Below, piece after piece: positions 1-7,969 of a stretch of DNA of 64,000 nt. The position numbers were made by a program, and so were the translations under genes. The stretch lies in contig NZ_JAUUTW010000022.1 of assembly GCF_030676415.1 (NCBI RefSeq), positions 37,332 to 101,331 of the forward strand, read 5' to 3'. The stretch comes from Peribacillus frigoritolerans (GTDB lineage: Bacteria; Bacillota; Bacilli; Bacillales; DSM-1321). Numbering within the stretch: the first letter of the stretch is position 1; each line of letters starts with the position of its first letter. The notes under the pieces were generated by a model that did no database searches, had not been told where the DNA came from, and saw nothing but the letters and a program-made list of their open reading frames with translations.

Positions 1-136
1 TGGGCGTTAAATCAAGAATAGCTTGCATTTGATGTATGTCACCATTATAAGCTAAAAAAATAAGTACCTTTTCTAAACCACTTAATCCCATTAAATTTAT
101 CCCTGAAAATAAAAGTGCCACACCAAATAGTTTCAT
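1..136 (-). CDS. hypothetical small protein, 3' end beyond the window
   Basis: An open frame starts at the ATG at 136 and runs off the left edge; 45 codons are visible. A GGGAGGGG ribosome binding site lies about 6 bases upstream. The N-terminus (MKLFGVALLFSGINLMGLSG) is hydrophobic, so a signal peptide or membrane anchor is likely. I do not recognise the family. The start is well supported; the function is unknown. Confidence 0.55.
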   Translation of the reverse strand, partial: MKLFGVALLFSGINLMGLSGLEKVLIFLAYNGDIHQMQAILDLTP

Positions 137-341
137 AATACCCCTCCCTATACATTTAAATTTAACACTTTCCCAATTTATTTATTGGATTAACCTGCCC
201 CTTTAGTAAAAGTACATTTCTTCACAATCTTATAACGGAATTAACACAAATATCCATTTTTTTATAAATGAGATATCTTTATTGAGTTATCTCTCCTACA
301 AAAACTGCTTAAAATGATCACTCTTTGCCTTCCATATAAAG

Positions 342-399
342 AATGTACTCACTTTTAGTTCCTACTGATTAGACACAAAAGTGAGTACATTAATTTTTT
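342..399. terminator. long perfect inverted repeat with T-run
   Basis: AATGTACTCACTTTT (342-356) is repeated exactly in inverse at 377-391, with a 20-base loop, and is followed by AATTTTTT on the plus strand. This looks like a factor-independent terminator or a small palindromic repeat. No plus-strand gene precedes it in the window. The rest of 137-470 shows nothing else convincing apart from a degenerate hairpin-repeat fragment near 190. Confidence 0.5.
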
Positions 400-469
400 G
401 AAATGGGTGATTAATAGGCAATTATAGATGCCTGAAATGTTCTTACATTTATGACCTTCTACATCCATT

Positions 470-502
470 AGAAAAGGGCCATTTTTACATTGGCCCTTTT
501 CT
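470..502 (-). terminator. terminator after the first anti-sigma gene
   Basis: The stem AGAAAAGGGCCA / TGGCCCTTTTCT lies about 10 bases beyond the stop codon of the minus-strand gene at 513. The T-rich 3' arm suits termination on the minus strand. Confidence 0.6.
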
Positions 503-512
503 AATTAATGCT

Positions 513-1625
513 TTATTCATTCATCCTTTTCTTATCTTTACTAGTAATGATGATTTCGTACGGATCGTCCTTTACTTTTTGCCAGATTTCCTCTGAATGG
601 ATGAAGTCTTCAATCATGATGTTAAGCTCCTTTGCTAGGTCAGCTGTTTTCAAATCAGTGCTTGGCAGATTCATGCGAATTTCAATCTGCATTTTTTCCC
701 CGTCAATGCTTTTGTAACCAACACCGGAAACATAATATTTTTTATAGGTCATGAATTCATGTCCAATTCCCGTAACCGCATCAGACCAACGGCTGTAATG
801 CTCTCTTTTAGCTAGATTAAAGGTTTTAGTTTTAACTTTAAAGGAATTATTCCCAGCAGTTTTTAATGCATCTTCCACTGCTTTTTGAATTTCAGCAATC
901 TTCTCTTTGCTTTCAGTATTAGGGAATTCAAGTTCAATAGTTTCTGGGCTAGCCGATAAAGCATTTTCATATCCGTATGATTTCAGAACGGGAATAACAA
1001 TTTCGAAAGCCTCGGTAATTTCCTTGTCCCTTTGTGCCTGCCTTTTATTCTGAGGGGGTTCAGCAACAAATTTCATTACCTTAACTGAATAGTCCTCTAT
1101 CGTTTTTCCTTTATATGGTTCTCCATGCATAATTTTAAATGCTACCTTTTTGATTGCAGGCCTCATTTTCTTTATCTTTTCCTCAGGAATATCGACGAAA
1201 ATCCAGACTTCTCCTTCGCTTCCCCCCACAATCAGTGTTACTTCTTTCACTGGGTAGCCTTCTTTTTTCAATTCCTTTTTAATTGAGTCATCAAGGCTTT
1301 CATCATGTCGATTATAAATCGCACTTAGTGGCGGGATTTTTGCGATCATTTTTGCCATCGTCGGTGATACGAATCCCGACCCCATAAATAGAACCAAACT
1401 AGCTGCTGCTGCAATCGTGAAGGCGGCAATCCTTTTACCAAAAGACCATTGCTTTCTCATACTCCGTTGAAAATGAGCCCATTCCTGATTCACTTGTTCT
1501 ATTCTACTTTCAGCAAACTCTCCATCCCTATACCTTTTAGGAAGTTCCTTTGTAAACCTCTCGAGAGATATTGGGATTTGGAGCTGTTCCTCCAATGTCT
1601 GCTTATCTTCTTCCTTATATCCCAT
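513..1625 (-). CDS. membrane anti-sigma factor with DUF4030-like C-terminal domain
   Basis: This 370-residue protein follows an ECF sigma gene and overlaps its end by 11 bases, the usual arrangement for a co-translated anti-sigma factor. Residues 1-60 form the likely cytoplasmic sigma-binding part. One membrane segment at about 66-88 is followed by a charged extracytoplasmic part. The C-terminal region (about 210-370) ends in PYEIIITSKDKK, and a similar ending (PYEIHVLSKDNKK) closes the lipoprotein at 4882-5826, so the two share a domain that I take to be DUF4030-like. The signal sensed is unknown. The anti-sigma role is inferred from position and topology. Confidence 0.75.
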   Translation of the reverse strand: MGYKEEDKQTLEEQLQIPISLERFTKELPKRYRDGEFAESRIEQVNQEWAHFQRSMRKQWSFGKRIAAFTIAAAASLVLFMGSGFVSPTMAKMIAKIPPLSAIYNRHDESLDDSIKKELKKEGYPVKEVTLIVGGSEGEVWIFVDIPEEKIKKMRPAIKKVAFKIMHGEPYKGKTIEDYSVKVMKFVAEPPQNKRQAQRDKEITEAFEIVIPVLKSYGYENALSASPETIELEFPNTESKEKIAEIQKAVEDALKTAGNNSFKVKTKTFNLAKREHYSRWSDAVTGIGHEFMTYKKYYVSGVGYKSIDGEKMQIEIRMNLPSTDLKTADLAKELNIMIEDFIHSEEIWQKVKDDPYEIIITSKDKKRMNE

Positions 1626-2193
1626 ATGATTTAGCCTCCAGCAGATATTTATCGTTCTTTTGCATTATTTCTCCGAGTTTTTTTCTTCCCCGCGCCAGCC
1701 TCGTTTTGACCGTGTTACTATTTTCACCCAGAATGAGACTTATCTCTTTAATTTGCAGATCTTCATAGTAATGAAGTAGAATGGGAACGCTTTGTTCTTT
1801 TGGAAGGTTCAAAATCAAATTAAGTATTTCCTTCATCGTTTCATTTTGAATTGCGCGGTTCTGGGCAGATTCCGAAACCATTTTCACTATTACTTCTGGG
1901 TGTTCTTCAATAGTAGAAGAATGAATACGAGTGCTTTTACGGTAAATATCAATAGCTCGAAAATATACAAGCCGATAAAACCAAGCCTTAAACTTTTGGA
2001 TATTTTTATTTTTCATAATGCTAATGTAACAATCTTCAAGTGCATTTTGCACCGCATCTTCAGCAAGATCCTTTGAACGGAGAATCAGGAAAGCCGTTTT
2101 ATAGGCAGACGGCAATACTTCCTCCACGAGCAGACTGAATGCCTCCCCATCTCCTTTACGGATGCGATCCATTAAATTTTGTTCATTATTCAA
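1615..2193 (-). CDS. ECF-type RNA polymerase sigma factor
   Basis: This 192-residue protein has the two-domain ECF layout. Region 2 lies at about 22-90 (AEDAVQNALEDCYISI, then KFKAWFYRLVYFRAIDIYRK). Region 4 lies at about 125-180 (LPKEQSVPILLHYYEDLQIKEIS, then NSNTVKTRLARGRKKL, a helix-turn-helix for the -35 element). Its stop overlaps the start of the anti-sigma gene. An ECF-like promoter at 2230-2257 suggests autoregulation. I cannot assign it to a named B. subtilis sigma factor. Confidence 0.9.
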   Translation of the reverse strand: MNNEQNLMDRIRKGDGEAFSLLVEEVLPSAYKTAFLILRSKDLAEDAVQNALEDCYISIMKNKNIQKFKAWFYRLVYFRAIDIYRKSTRIHSSTIEEHPEVIVKMVSESAQNRAIQNETMKEILNLILNLPKEQSVPILLHYYEDLQIKEISLILGENSNTVKTRLARGRKKLGEIMQKNDKYLLEAKSYGI

Positions 2194-2229
2194 GTGAGGG
2201 TCCCCTCTCTATAATGTGTTCAATAGTAT

Positions 2230-2257
2230 GTCGTTTTTCAGGATATGTTTGGTTTCA
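2230..2257 (-). promoter_or_regulatory. possible autoregulated ECF promoter
   Basis: On the minus strand TGAAAC (2252-2257) is followed after 18 bases by CGAC (2230-2233), about 37 bases before the sigma start codon. This resembles the TGAAAC...CGTC promoters of Bacillus ECF sigma factors, although the spacer is one or two bases longer than usual. Confidence 0.45.
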
Positions 2258-2348
2258 CTTTTTATAAAAAAAGTTGCAGACGCAGGTTTTATTAGAGGTC
2301 CTACCAATGGCGGTACCCCTATATGTAATTGGAAAATTATCCATGATT

Positions 2349-2445
2349 ATTAAACTAACCTGCCCCGTTAGCTCCATAAGAAAAGAGCTGCCTTATAAAC
2401 AGCTCTGATCTCAGCTAATGCACCCGTTAGTACATTAAAGCATAG
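2349..2445. repeat. dispersed double-hairpin repeat, full copy
   Basis: Two linked palindromes: AACTAACCTGCCCCGTTAG at the left, AGAGCTGCC...CAGCTCT in the middle, and CACCCGTTAGTACATTAA at the right. The copy ends a few bases from the stop of the small decayed gene at 2450. Related copies lie at 6040, 6427, 7200, 9485 and 10279. From 2258 to 2348 I see nothing else. Confidence 0.7.
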
Positions 2446-2449
2446 TTTA

Positions 2450-2700
2450 TTATTTGTGATTTTTTAATATTCGAACCTCTTCTTCTAGTTTATCTATTTT
2501 TTGCTGAAGTTCTTTCTTCGATTGCACTAGTTTTCTTAGTAAAAACAAAACTAATATTACGAAAAGAGAAAAGATATAATTTCAATGTAATAGGGGCAAC
2601 AATAAGATCTTGCTTGGCTCTATCAGGAATATCACTTGTGTCGTAACAATTGTCCTCCTCTTTAGCATTTGTAATTCTAACTCCAACATTCCTCCTTAAT
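2450..2700 (-). pseudogene. frameshifted small membrane/coiled-coil protein
   Basis: On the minus strand one frame encodes a hydrophilic N-terminus (NAKEEDNCYDTSDIPDRAK, then QDLIVAPITLKLY). A second frame carries on with a membrane segment (VILVLFLLRKL) and a lysine/glutamate coiled coil (KKELQQKIDKLEEEVRILK) ending at the TAA at 2450-2452. Joined by a one-base shift near 2565 they make a plausible protein of about 80 residues. An AAGGAGG site lies near 2695, but no standard start follows it in the first frame. I read this as a decayed gene of unknown function; a sequencing error is the alternative. Confidence 0.5.
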
Positions 2701-2762
2701 ATTAATGAGCATCTTATATACATCAATCAGGATAGAGTGATCCACTCTACTCACTGATAATA

Positions 2763-3737
2763 CTAATATTGATCTGTTGTGGCTCCTAAGGTAGCACCAT
2801 TTATCATAGAATTGTCATTATACTTTTTTAAATCACTAGGTTTCCCTGTAACTACTACACCAATAATTTTAAGGTTCTCAGATTCTAGTTTAATTTTACC
2901 TTTATTAGTAATGTTATTGTAAATTTCAATTGCCTCATTCTGATAATTTCCACCATCGGATTTTATCATCTCTAGGATAGATATAAAATTAAATGCTGGC
3001 TCAGTTTTTGGATGATTATTATTTTGAAATCCATATGCTTCAAATCCACTTATGGTATGTCCTCTAGGAATATTCTCTTCTTCATTTAACTCGTTATGCT
3101 CTTTTATGTCATCCTTACTAAAGGTATCTACCCAATACCAAGCTAATTGATCTTTAAAAACTTTGTTGACTTCTTCTATTGAATATCCCTTATTAAATGA
3201 AAATGCCATTTCTACGACGGAGTTATCATCAATTTGATTAAGCAAAACCCTGTCATCGAAAATTTGCTTATAGTTAACTTCTGGGTGATAAAATTCAATT
3301 ACTCTTTCTCCTTGGTAAAATAAAGGAATTCTCTCATCCTCAATACTCCCAGATCCTGAGGGACCATCAGTCGTAATCAATCTTGATGTTCCAAAAATAG
3401 TAAAGACTTTTTCCTGTTCTCCCCATGGGATTGGTACCCCTCCAACTTTTTTAACTAACTTTGTTTTTGTTGTTGCTGAAATCGGAGAATAATTATAAGT
3501 TGTTCCTTGTTCTTCAATATTTGCTCCCATAATTCCATTCCAAGTTGAATCTAAACTAGTTTCCTTTTCCATTTTCATTTTCATTACTGTATCACCAATA
3601 AAGTATAGACCAGTTAAAACGATTAAACTAATACTTAAAGAAATGAGCACCATTTTTAGCATTGAGCGTCTCTTTGCTTTTTTCACTAATTTCTCAAACT
3701 CAAAATCTTTAGGTATAAATTCATTTTCTTTGCTCAT
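2763..3737 (-). CDS. anti-sigma factor with sigma-regulator C-terminal domain
   Basis: I place the start at the second ATG (3737), which sits 7 bases after AGGAGGT; the ATG six bases earlier touches that site. The protein of 324 residues has a cytoplasmic N-terminus, one membrane helix at about residues 30-52, and an extracytoplasmic domain of the kind annotated as sigma factor regulator C-terminal (for example VEMAFSFNKGYSIEEV and KIIGVVVTGKPSDLKKY near the end). It begins inside the end of the preceding sigma gene, so the two form a cognate pair. The stimulus is not evident. Confidence 0.8.
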   Translation of the reverse strand: MSKENEFIPKDFEFEKLVKKAKRRSMLKMVLISLSISLIVLTGLYFIGDTVMKMKMEKETSLDSTWNGIMGANIEEQGTTYNYSPISATTKTKLVKKVGGVPIPWGEQEKVFTIFGTSRLITTDGPSGSGSIEDERIPLFYQGERVIEFYHPEVNYKQIFDDRVLLNQIDDNSVVEMAFSFNKGYSIEEVNKVFKDQLAWYWVDTFSKDDIKEHNELNEEENIPRGHTISGFEAYGFQNNNHPKTEPAFNFISILEMIKSDGGNYQNEAIEIYNNITNKGKIKLESENLKIIGVVVTGKPSDLKKYNDNSMINGATLGATTDQY

Positions 3738-4227
3738 TGTCATACCTCCTATATTGTTCTATAAATTCTTTTCTTGCCCTGTGAAGAATGGTCTTAACGG
3801 ATCCTTCTTTCATGCCATATAATTCTGCTATTTCATTTATTTTCAATCCCGTACTATATTTGAGAAGAAGTAGTTGTCTATATTTTGGTTTTAATCTTTT
3901 TAACAGTTCATGTATATCTTTCACTAATTCACTTTGTAAGAGGGCAATTTCAGGTGTGTCTTCCTCGAATAGTTCATGTATGTTAAATTTCAATAATATT
4001 TCTTTCCGCCTCGATTTCTTACGGGTCAAGTCATAGTATTGATTTACTGCTACTCTAAAAAGCCAACTTTGTGTATTTGTGACTGAATCAATATATTGTA
4101 AGAATTTATAAGCAGTATCCTGAACAATATCTTCTGCATCTTCCTTTGAAGCACCCATTTTCAACAGGTATGAGTAAACAAATTTCAATATTTCGTTAAG
4201 TTTTTTCCCCATCATGTAATCATTCAT
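3721..4227 (-). CDS. ECF-type RNA polymerase sigma factor
   Basis: The start is taken at the ATG at 4227, preceded by AAAGGTGGGAGG; an in-frame upstream ATG at 4275 has no such site. The product has about 168 residues. Region 2 contains SKEDAEDIVQDTAYKFLQYI and a tryptophan-containing SWLFRVAVNQYYDLTRK. Region 4 contains LKPKYRQLLLLKYSTGLKI and EGSVKTILHRARKEF. It overlaps the anti-sigma gene by 17 bases. This second sigma/anti-sigma pair is not closely similar to the one at 513-2193, so it is not a recent duplicate. Confidence 0.9.
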   Translation of the reverse strand: MNDYMMGKKLNEILKFVYSYLLKMGASKEDAEDIVQDTAYKFLQYIDSVTNTQSWLFRVAVNQYYDLTRKKSRRKEILLKFNIHELFEEDTPEIALLQSELVKDIHELLKRLKPKYRQLLLLKYSTGLKINEIAELYGMKEGSVKTILHRARKEFIEQYRRYDNEQRK

Positions 4228-4416
4228 TTCCGACCTCCCACCTTTAAAACGTTTAAGTAAAAAAAAGGTTAACAAAAAATTGACAAAAATAGTTTACTTG
4301 TTTGTCTAATAACGTTTTTAACTATAAATAATTTTGTCTAAAATTAAAAAAGGACTAGGCTATAATGGGTACAGTCAGGAAAATGTGGATTTACAACGCT
4401 AAGATATTTTTCAATT

Positions 4417-4466
4417 AAAAAGCCCAATTTAACTCTGAATTAATAGAGAAAATTAGGCTTTTTTTA
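4417..4466. terminator. terminator-like hairpin
   Basis: The arms AAAAAGCC-AATTT and AAATT-GGCTTTTTTT flank an A/T-rich loop, with a T-run on the plus strand. It stands in the 650-base stretch between the sigma gene and the lipoprotein gene, which otherwise holds only the repeat at 4571-4712. Confidence 0.5.
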
Positions 4467-4570
4467 TGCAATAGGGACTGTTGGTTCTTCTGCCTATAGC
4501 TTTCCTATAGCTTTGAAACAAAGTTTGATAAAATTAATACAAGAAACCTTGATAAATGAATAAATGGAAA

Positions 4571-4712
4571 GAGCATGTTTTGAAAAAAATTGATCAAAAC
4601 ATGCCCTTATAATATTTTTATTGGATTATTCATTTATAAAAAAATCGATCATTTTTGTGTTCCTTAATGAACTAACGCACCCGTTAGTTCATTAAGAAAA
4701 GCGATTCTTATT
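4571..4712. repeat. composite hairpin repeat, copy A
   Basis: GAGCATGTTTTGA pairs with TCAAAACATGCCC across a short loop, followed by ATTGGATTATTC and the palindrome AATGAACTAACGCACCCGTTAGTTCATTAAG. The same order of blocks recurs at 7970-8078, so the whole 120-140 bp unit is a repeat. Confidence 0.7.
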
Positions 4713-4881
4713 AAAGAATCGCGCCCGATTGTGGAAGATTAAAAGCTGTTTAAGGGTTCCCCACTTATTGAAACATTAACACTTCATAGGTGGCTGATGG
4801 AGATGCTTAATAAGAACATTAAAAACTATGTTACAATTAACAATGTTGGGTAAAAATGCTAATATTTTAGGGGATGATTTT

Positions 4882-5826
4882 TTGAAAAAAATATCAATGT
4901 TATTCATTTTATTCGGTATGTTATTTTTTGTAGTAGCATGTACATCAAATAAAACCAATAACGAAATGGAAAGCTCTGATAATAATGTCACATCTAAAGG
5001 TAGTCCAAATAATTTAATTTCCTACTATGAAACAATCAAATTAGAAAATGCCATTGAATCTTCTTTTAACAAAAATGTGTTTAAGAAAAAAGGGCATCCA
5101 GATGGCTATGATTTAACCCTTTCTCGAGAAAAGAAAGAAGTCATTCTCGTGATTAGACCTTATTCCAAGAAAAATTTTAATTATTTAAAAGACGATCTTC
5201 AAAGTAATATTGAAGAAGTATTGAGAACAAAAAAGTATAGGGATTATAAAGTAAAAGTTCTTGCTTATTGGAATGATACCAATCAGTCAGAAAGACAAAA
5301 ACGAGAGGAAGAAATTATTCAGGAAGTAGCAAATGAAATGAAGAAGATCGATAAAATTGATGTTTTGTTGACAGGAACTTCATATTCAGCCACTGACGGA
5401 CGCATTGTACAATTGGACTTAATGTTCTATAGAAACGATAAAGAAGTTATTGAGCCAAATGAGTTTAACAATTTTCATAAAGAATTTCTTAAGTTAGCTC
5501 AAGAAAAAGGATTTAATGTTAAGGATATTCCAATACGTTTTAAATCAAATTTAAAACGAGATTGGGAAATGAAAGTTATGCCATCAATAGATCAAGGGTT
5601 GAAAGAAATAAAGGATCTCAAAGTTACATCTACAACTATAATAGATGATCAGAATCCCATTATTATTAATACTTCCATAGACAGTACAGATAAAAAAGCT
5701 AAAGAAATAGGAAAACGTATTGAAGAACTTACAAATGAATTTTTTCAATATAAACAAATAAAAAAATCATTTCCTGGCCCTTATGAAATTCATGTTCTAA
5801 GTAAAGACAATAAGAAAATAAATTAA
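4882..5826 (+). CDS. lipoprotein with DUF4030-like domain
   Basis: The best start is the TTG at 4882, 7 bases after GGGGATGA. It gives a classic lipoprotein signal: KK, a hydrophobic stretch, and the lipobox VVAC, with Cys near residue 20 becoming the lipidated N-terminus. An ATG at 4828 would add a poor hydrophilic leader. The mature protein of about 295 residues is charged and helical. Its C-terminal third resembles that of the membrane anti-sigma factor at 513-1625, ending PYEIHVLSKDNKK. It may act outside the membrane with that system, but this is inference. A clear terminator follows. Confidence 0.75.
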   Translation: MKKISMLFILFGMLFFVVACTSNKTNNEMESSDNNVTSKGSPNNLISYYETIKLENAIESSFNKNVFKKKGHPDGYDLTLSREKKEVILVIRPYSKKNFNYLKDDLQSNIEEVLRTKKYRDYKVKVLAYWNDTNQSERQKREEEIIQEVANEMKKIDKIDVLLTGTSYSATDGRIVQLDLMFYRNDKEVIEPNEFNNFHKEFLKLAQEKGFNVKDIPIRFKSNLKRDWEMKVMPSIDQGLKEIKDLKVTSTTIIDDQNPIIINTSIDSTDKKAKEIGKRIEELTNEFFQYKQIKKSFPGPYEIHVLSKDNKKIN

Positions 5827-5830
5827 GCAA

Positions 5831-5867
5831 TAAAAAAGGGATCTTCCAATCAAAGATCCTTTTTTAT
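5831..5867 (+). terminator. terminator of the lipoprotein gene
   Basis: AAAAAAGGGATCTT and AAAGATCCTTTTTT form a stem directly after the stop codon, ending in a T-run. Confidence 0.85.
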
Positions 5868-5960
5868 TGTATATAAGATTTATTAAGTAAACTAGCTTGC
5901 TGCTAATTGCTATGTTCCTCAACAATCTGGCCCTTTAATGGAATAATATGAATGACGTTT

Positions 5961-6027
5961 TTAAATAACTTTATTATGTTTTAAACGACTTTATTGTAAA
6001 TTAAACAACTTTAATGTCACTTAACAG
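5961..6027. repeat. tandem repeat with exact 20-bp period
   Basis: The block TTAAAYRACTTTAWTGT recurs at 5961, 5981 and 6001, and a partial TTAACAG follows at 6021. The period is exactly 20 bases with imperfect sequence. Function unknown; a phased protein-binding site is one possibility. Confidence 0.65.
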
Positions 6028-6039
6028 TATTCCTTATGG

Positions 6040-6123
6040 AACTATCCTGCCCCTATAGTTCCATAAAAAAAAGAGCTGATGATCAGCCCCTTATATAAAA
6101 AATAACGCATCGTTAGTACATTA
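6040..6123. repeat. dispersed double-hairpin repeat
   Basis: GGAACTATCCTGCCCCTATAGTTCC forms the first palindrome and GAGCTGATGATCAGC the second; the right end is GCATCGTTAGTACATTAA. The last codons and the TAA stop of the gene at 6113-6385 are made from this right end. Confidence 0.7.
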
Positions 6124-6385
6124 ATTTGTCTATACCCATTCCACAAAACATTATCGTTAGGATGAACCAAAATATATATTCTTTTTTCTTAACAATATAA
6201 TTTTCAATTCCTGTTAGAAGGGTGATTATTCCTGCAATTAATCTTAAAATTCCAGAGTAAAAATACTCTATACTGTCATAAGATTGGAAATATAATACTA
6301 CTGCTAAGATTATCAATGCCCACTGTATAAACAGAATAGGTTTATTTCTGTCATCCCAAAATTCTTTTCTCAAAAATGAACGCAT
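6113..6385 (-). CDS. hypothetical small membrane protein
   Basis: The 90-residue product has three likely membrane segments (about 18-34, 43-60 and 69-86) and a charged N-terminus (RSFLRKEFWDDRNK). A GAGGAG site precedes the ATG at 6385 at good spacing. The stop lies inside a dispersed repeat, so the original C-terminus may have been longer or different. I do not recognise a family. Confidence 0.65.
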   Translation of the reverse strand: MRSFLRKEFWDDRNKPILFIQWALIILAVVLYFQSYDSIEYFYSGILRLIAGIITLLTGIENYIVKKKEYIFWFILTIMFCGMGIDKLMY

Positions 6386-6426
6386 TATTTTATCTCCTCA
6401 ATCTAAATCAAAGTCTCTCGTATTAT

Positions 6427-6530
6427 AAACTGTAATGAACTAACCTTCCTCGATAGTTGCACAAAGAAAAAGCTGCTTTAAAGACAGCTCTGGTCTTCTG
6501 CTAACGCACCGTTAGTTCATTTAGAGACTT
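6427..6530. repeat. dispersed double-hairpin repeat
   Basis: AACTAACCTTCCTCGATAGTT, then AAAGCTGCTTTAAAGACAGC, then GCTAACGCACCGTTAGTTCAT. It touches the stop of the CPCC gene at 6517; on the minus strand the middle hairpin with its T-rich arm would serve as that gene's terminator. Confidence 0.7.
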
Positions 6531-6882
6531 CAATTAAAACCTTCTCGTAAGACTTTATTTTGCTCCAAAGTGCCTTATATTCTAACGAATCTGGTTCAAA
6601 CTTGCCTAATTCAAAGAACGCACTTATTAAAGACTTTTTTACTTCAATTTCTTTATCAGTTTGAGTAAATATATTTCTTCTATCTCTATACATAATGAGA
6701 TTTTCTTTAAAATTTCTTCTTGCTTCTGTAAGAGAGTAATCCCCATTTGGACCACCCCAAACTTGATTTGCATATGGATCGTCTTGTCCATCATCTTCCC
6801 AATTACAGAGTTCACATATATCATAAATCCCACGCTCTTTCAATGTTGGAAATCCACAACAAGGACACTTTTCACGTTGCAC
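6517..6882 (-). CDS. CPCC-family cysteine-rich protein
   Basis: The 121-residue product starts at a GTG preceded by GGTGGGA. It has the cysteine signature of the CPCC domain: CPCCGFPTL at the N-terminus and then CELCNWEDDGQDD, which together look like a zinc-binding knuckle, followed by the conserved GGPNGDYSLTEARRNF. Members of this family are small cytoplasmic proteins of unknown role, often found in accessory regions near toxin or immunity genes. No toxin gene is visible here. The family call is good; the function is open. Confidence 0.8.
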   Translation of the reverse strand: MQREKCPCCGFPTLKERGIYDICELCNWEDDGQDDPYANQVWGGPNGDYSLTEARRNFKENLIMYRDRRNIFTQTDKEIEVKKSLISAFFELGKFEPDSLEYKALWSKIKSYEKVLIEVSK

Positions 6883-6897
6883 TAAAATCCCACCCTA

Positions 6898-7086
6898 TTA
6901 CCTTTGCTTTTTATCTAGAATAAATCCAATAGTTGCCACTAAAATCACTAGAAAGATACCTATACAGGCAGTAACTATGCCTTCTGTTTTGTCTTTTGCA
7001 TAAAAACAAATATATGTATTAAAAGAGAAAAAAATTAAAAAAATTAATAACTTTGTAACTAAGTTAATTGTATTTATTGCTCTCAC
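6898..7086 (-). CDS. hypothetical two-helix membrane protein
   Basis: The 62-residue frame has two hydrophobic segments (about 9-27 and 35-55) and a charged tail DKKQR. It begins at GTG and has only a weak, distant ribosome binding site (AAGGA). It lies 15 bases before the CPCC gene on the same strand and could be co-transcribed with it. Unknown function; start uncertain. Confidence 0.5.
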   Translation of the reverse strand: MRAINTINLVTKLLIFLIFFSFNTYICFYAKDKTEGIVTACIGIFLVILVATIGFILDKKQR

Positions 7087-7199
7087 AGTAAATCACATTC
7101 CTTAATGGTGAATTAACGATATTAAATTAAAATTATTTGAACCTTTAAGAAAATAATAACAATAAAGAGTAATTATTCATAAGTGTAAAATAATCCATT

Positions 7200-7260
7200 T
7201 CCTTATGGAACTAACCTGCCCCGATAGTTCCATAAAGAAAAAGCTGCCTTAGATGCAGTT
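7200..7260. repeat. dispersed hairpin repeat, left half
   Basis: GGAACTAACCTGCCCCGATAGTTCC is a near-perfect palindrome, followed by AAGAAAAAGCTGCC. It matches the left half of the copies at 6040 and 2349. Confidence 0.7.
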
Positions 7261-7269
7261 ACACTAAAT

Positions 7270-7297
7270 AAACCCCTTGGGAGCCAAGGGGTTTTTC
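7270..7297. terminator. strong GC-rich hairpin terminator
   Basis: AACCCCTTGG-GAG-CCAAGGGGTTTTT is a perfect 10-bp stem with a T-run on the plus strand. On the minus strand it would end transcription from the gene at 7509. Confidence 0.75.
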
Positions 7298-7508
7298 ATC
7301 TTTCACTTTTATTGTTTATGTATGATTTTATTCAACTAAAAAAGGATATTTTCTCTAAGTCCTCTTCCAATATCGGTCCCACCTACGCCAAATATTATGA
7401 CAGCCACACATGCCATCCAACCCATTATTATACTAGAAAGCGCTTGCATCCTCAATCGACATCATTGGACTTCTAATTCTACGATTTAGTGTTTCATGGT
7501 TGTTCCTC
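7298..7508. other. intergenic stretch, possible gene remnant
   Basis: A 29-codon minus-strand frame around 7346-7435 (MGWMACVAVIIFGVGGTDIG, then RGLRENILF) looks like the end of a small membrane protein, but nothing upstream supports it. I see no other feature. Confidence 0.25.
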
Positions 7509-7724
7509 TTAGTGTTTCTCAGCCTCAATTATACGCGAACCCTTATCATGTAGGTATTCAAGTGAGATACCCATTTTTAATGCTGTTTGTTCAATTAATC
7601 TAATTTCATGATACATAGCATCAGACAAGATTCCTTTTTCAATGTTCTTATTTATTTCATAATAAAATCCAGCCAATAATTCTAACGGTAGTTTACCGTA
7701 AAGGGAACTTTTTTCTTTCTCCAT
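7509..7724 (-). CDS. hypothetical small cytoplasmic protein
   Basis: A 71-residue frame with an AGGAGG site 5 bases before its ATG. The product is charged and mostly helical, without membrane segments or cysteines; it holds LPLELLAGFYYEINKNIEKG and ends IIEAEKH. Such short proteins are common in Bacillus, but I cannot name the family. It is monocistronic, with a terminator at 7270-7297. Confidence 0.7.
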   Translation of the reverse strand: MEKEKSSLYGKLPLELLAGFYYEINKNIEKGILSDAMYHEIRLIEQTALKMGISLEYLHDKGSRIIEAEKH

Positions 7725-7825
7725 AAATACCTCCTAATTCGACAATACAAAAAACTAGCATAACACACATTGAAAGATTTTTGTTCAATAAAAACATAAT
7801 TGACCTAGGGAAACTTTTTGAACTA

Positions 7826-7871
7826 GGAAAACCCTGAATTTGACCGATTTAGCCCAATTCAGGGTTTTCTA
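7826..7871. terminator. bidirectional terminator-like hairpin
   Basis: AGGAAAACCCTGAATT pairs with AATTCAGGGTTTTCT across a 15-base loop; each arm carries a T-run in its own direction. No gene lies within 100 bases. Confidence 0.55.
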
Positions 7872-7969
7872 AAAGGGGCAAAGAGCCTACATAATCTAAA
7901 AATTAGGTTCTTCCATGTTATCTCGATTCCTTTATGAATTCTTTTCTAGAACATTTGAAAAACATAAGG

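Noticed and set aside
2490..2726. 78-codon minus-strand frame as an intact gene
   Set aside because: Its second half lacks protein-like character, while a neighbouring frame there has a membrane helix and coiled coil. I list the region as a frameshifted gene.
5961..6027. CRISPR array
   Set aside because: Units are contiguous 20-mers without spacers, imperfect, and no cas genes are present.
6639..6833. 64-codon minus-strand frame within the CPCC gene
   Set aside because: Out-of-frame shadow; the CPCC frame has the cysteine motifs and the ribosome binding site.
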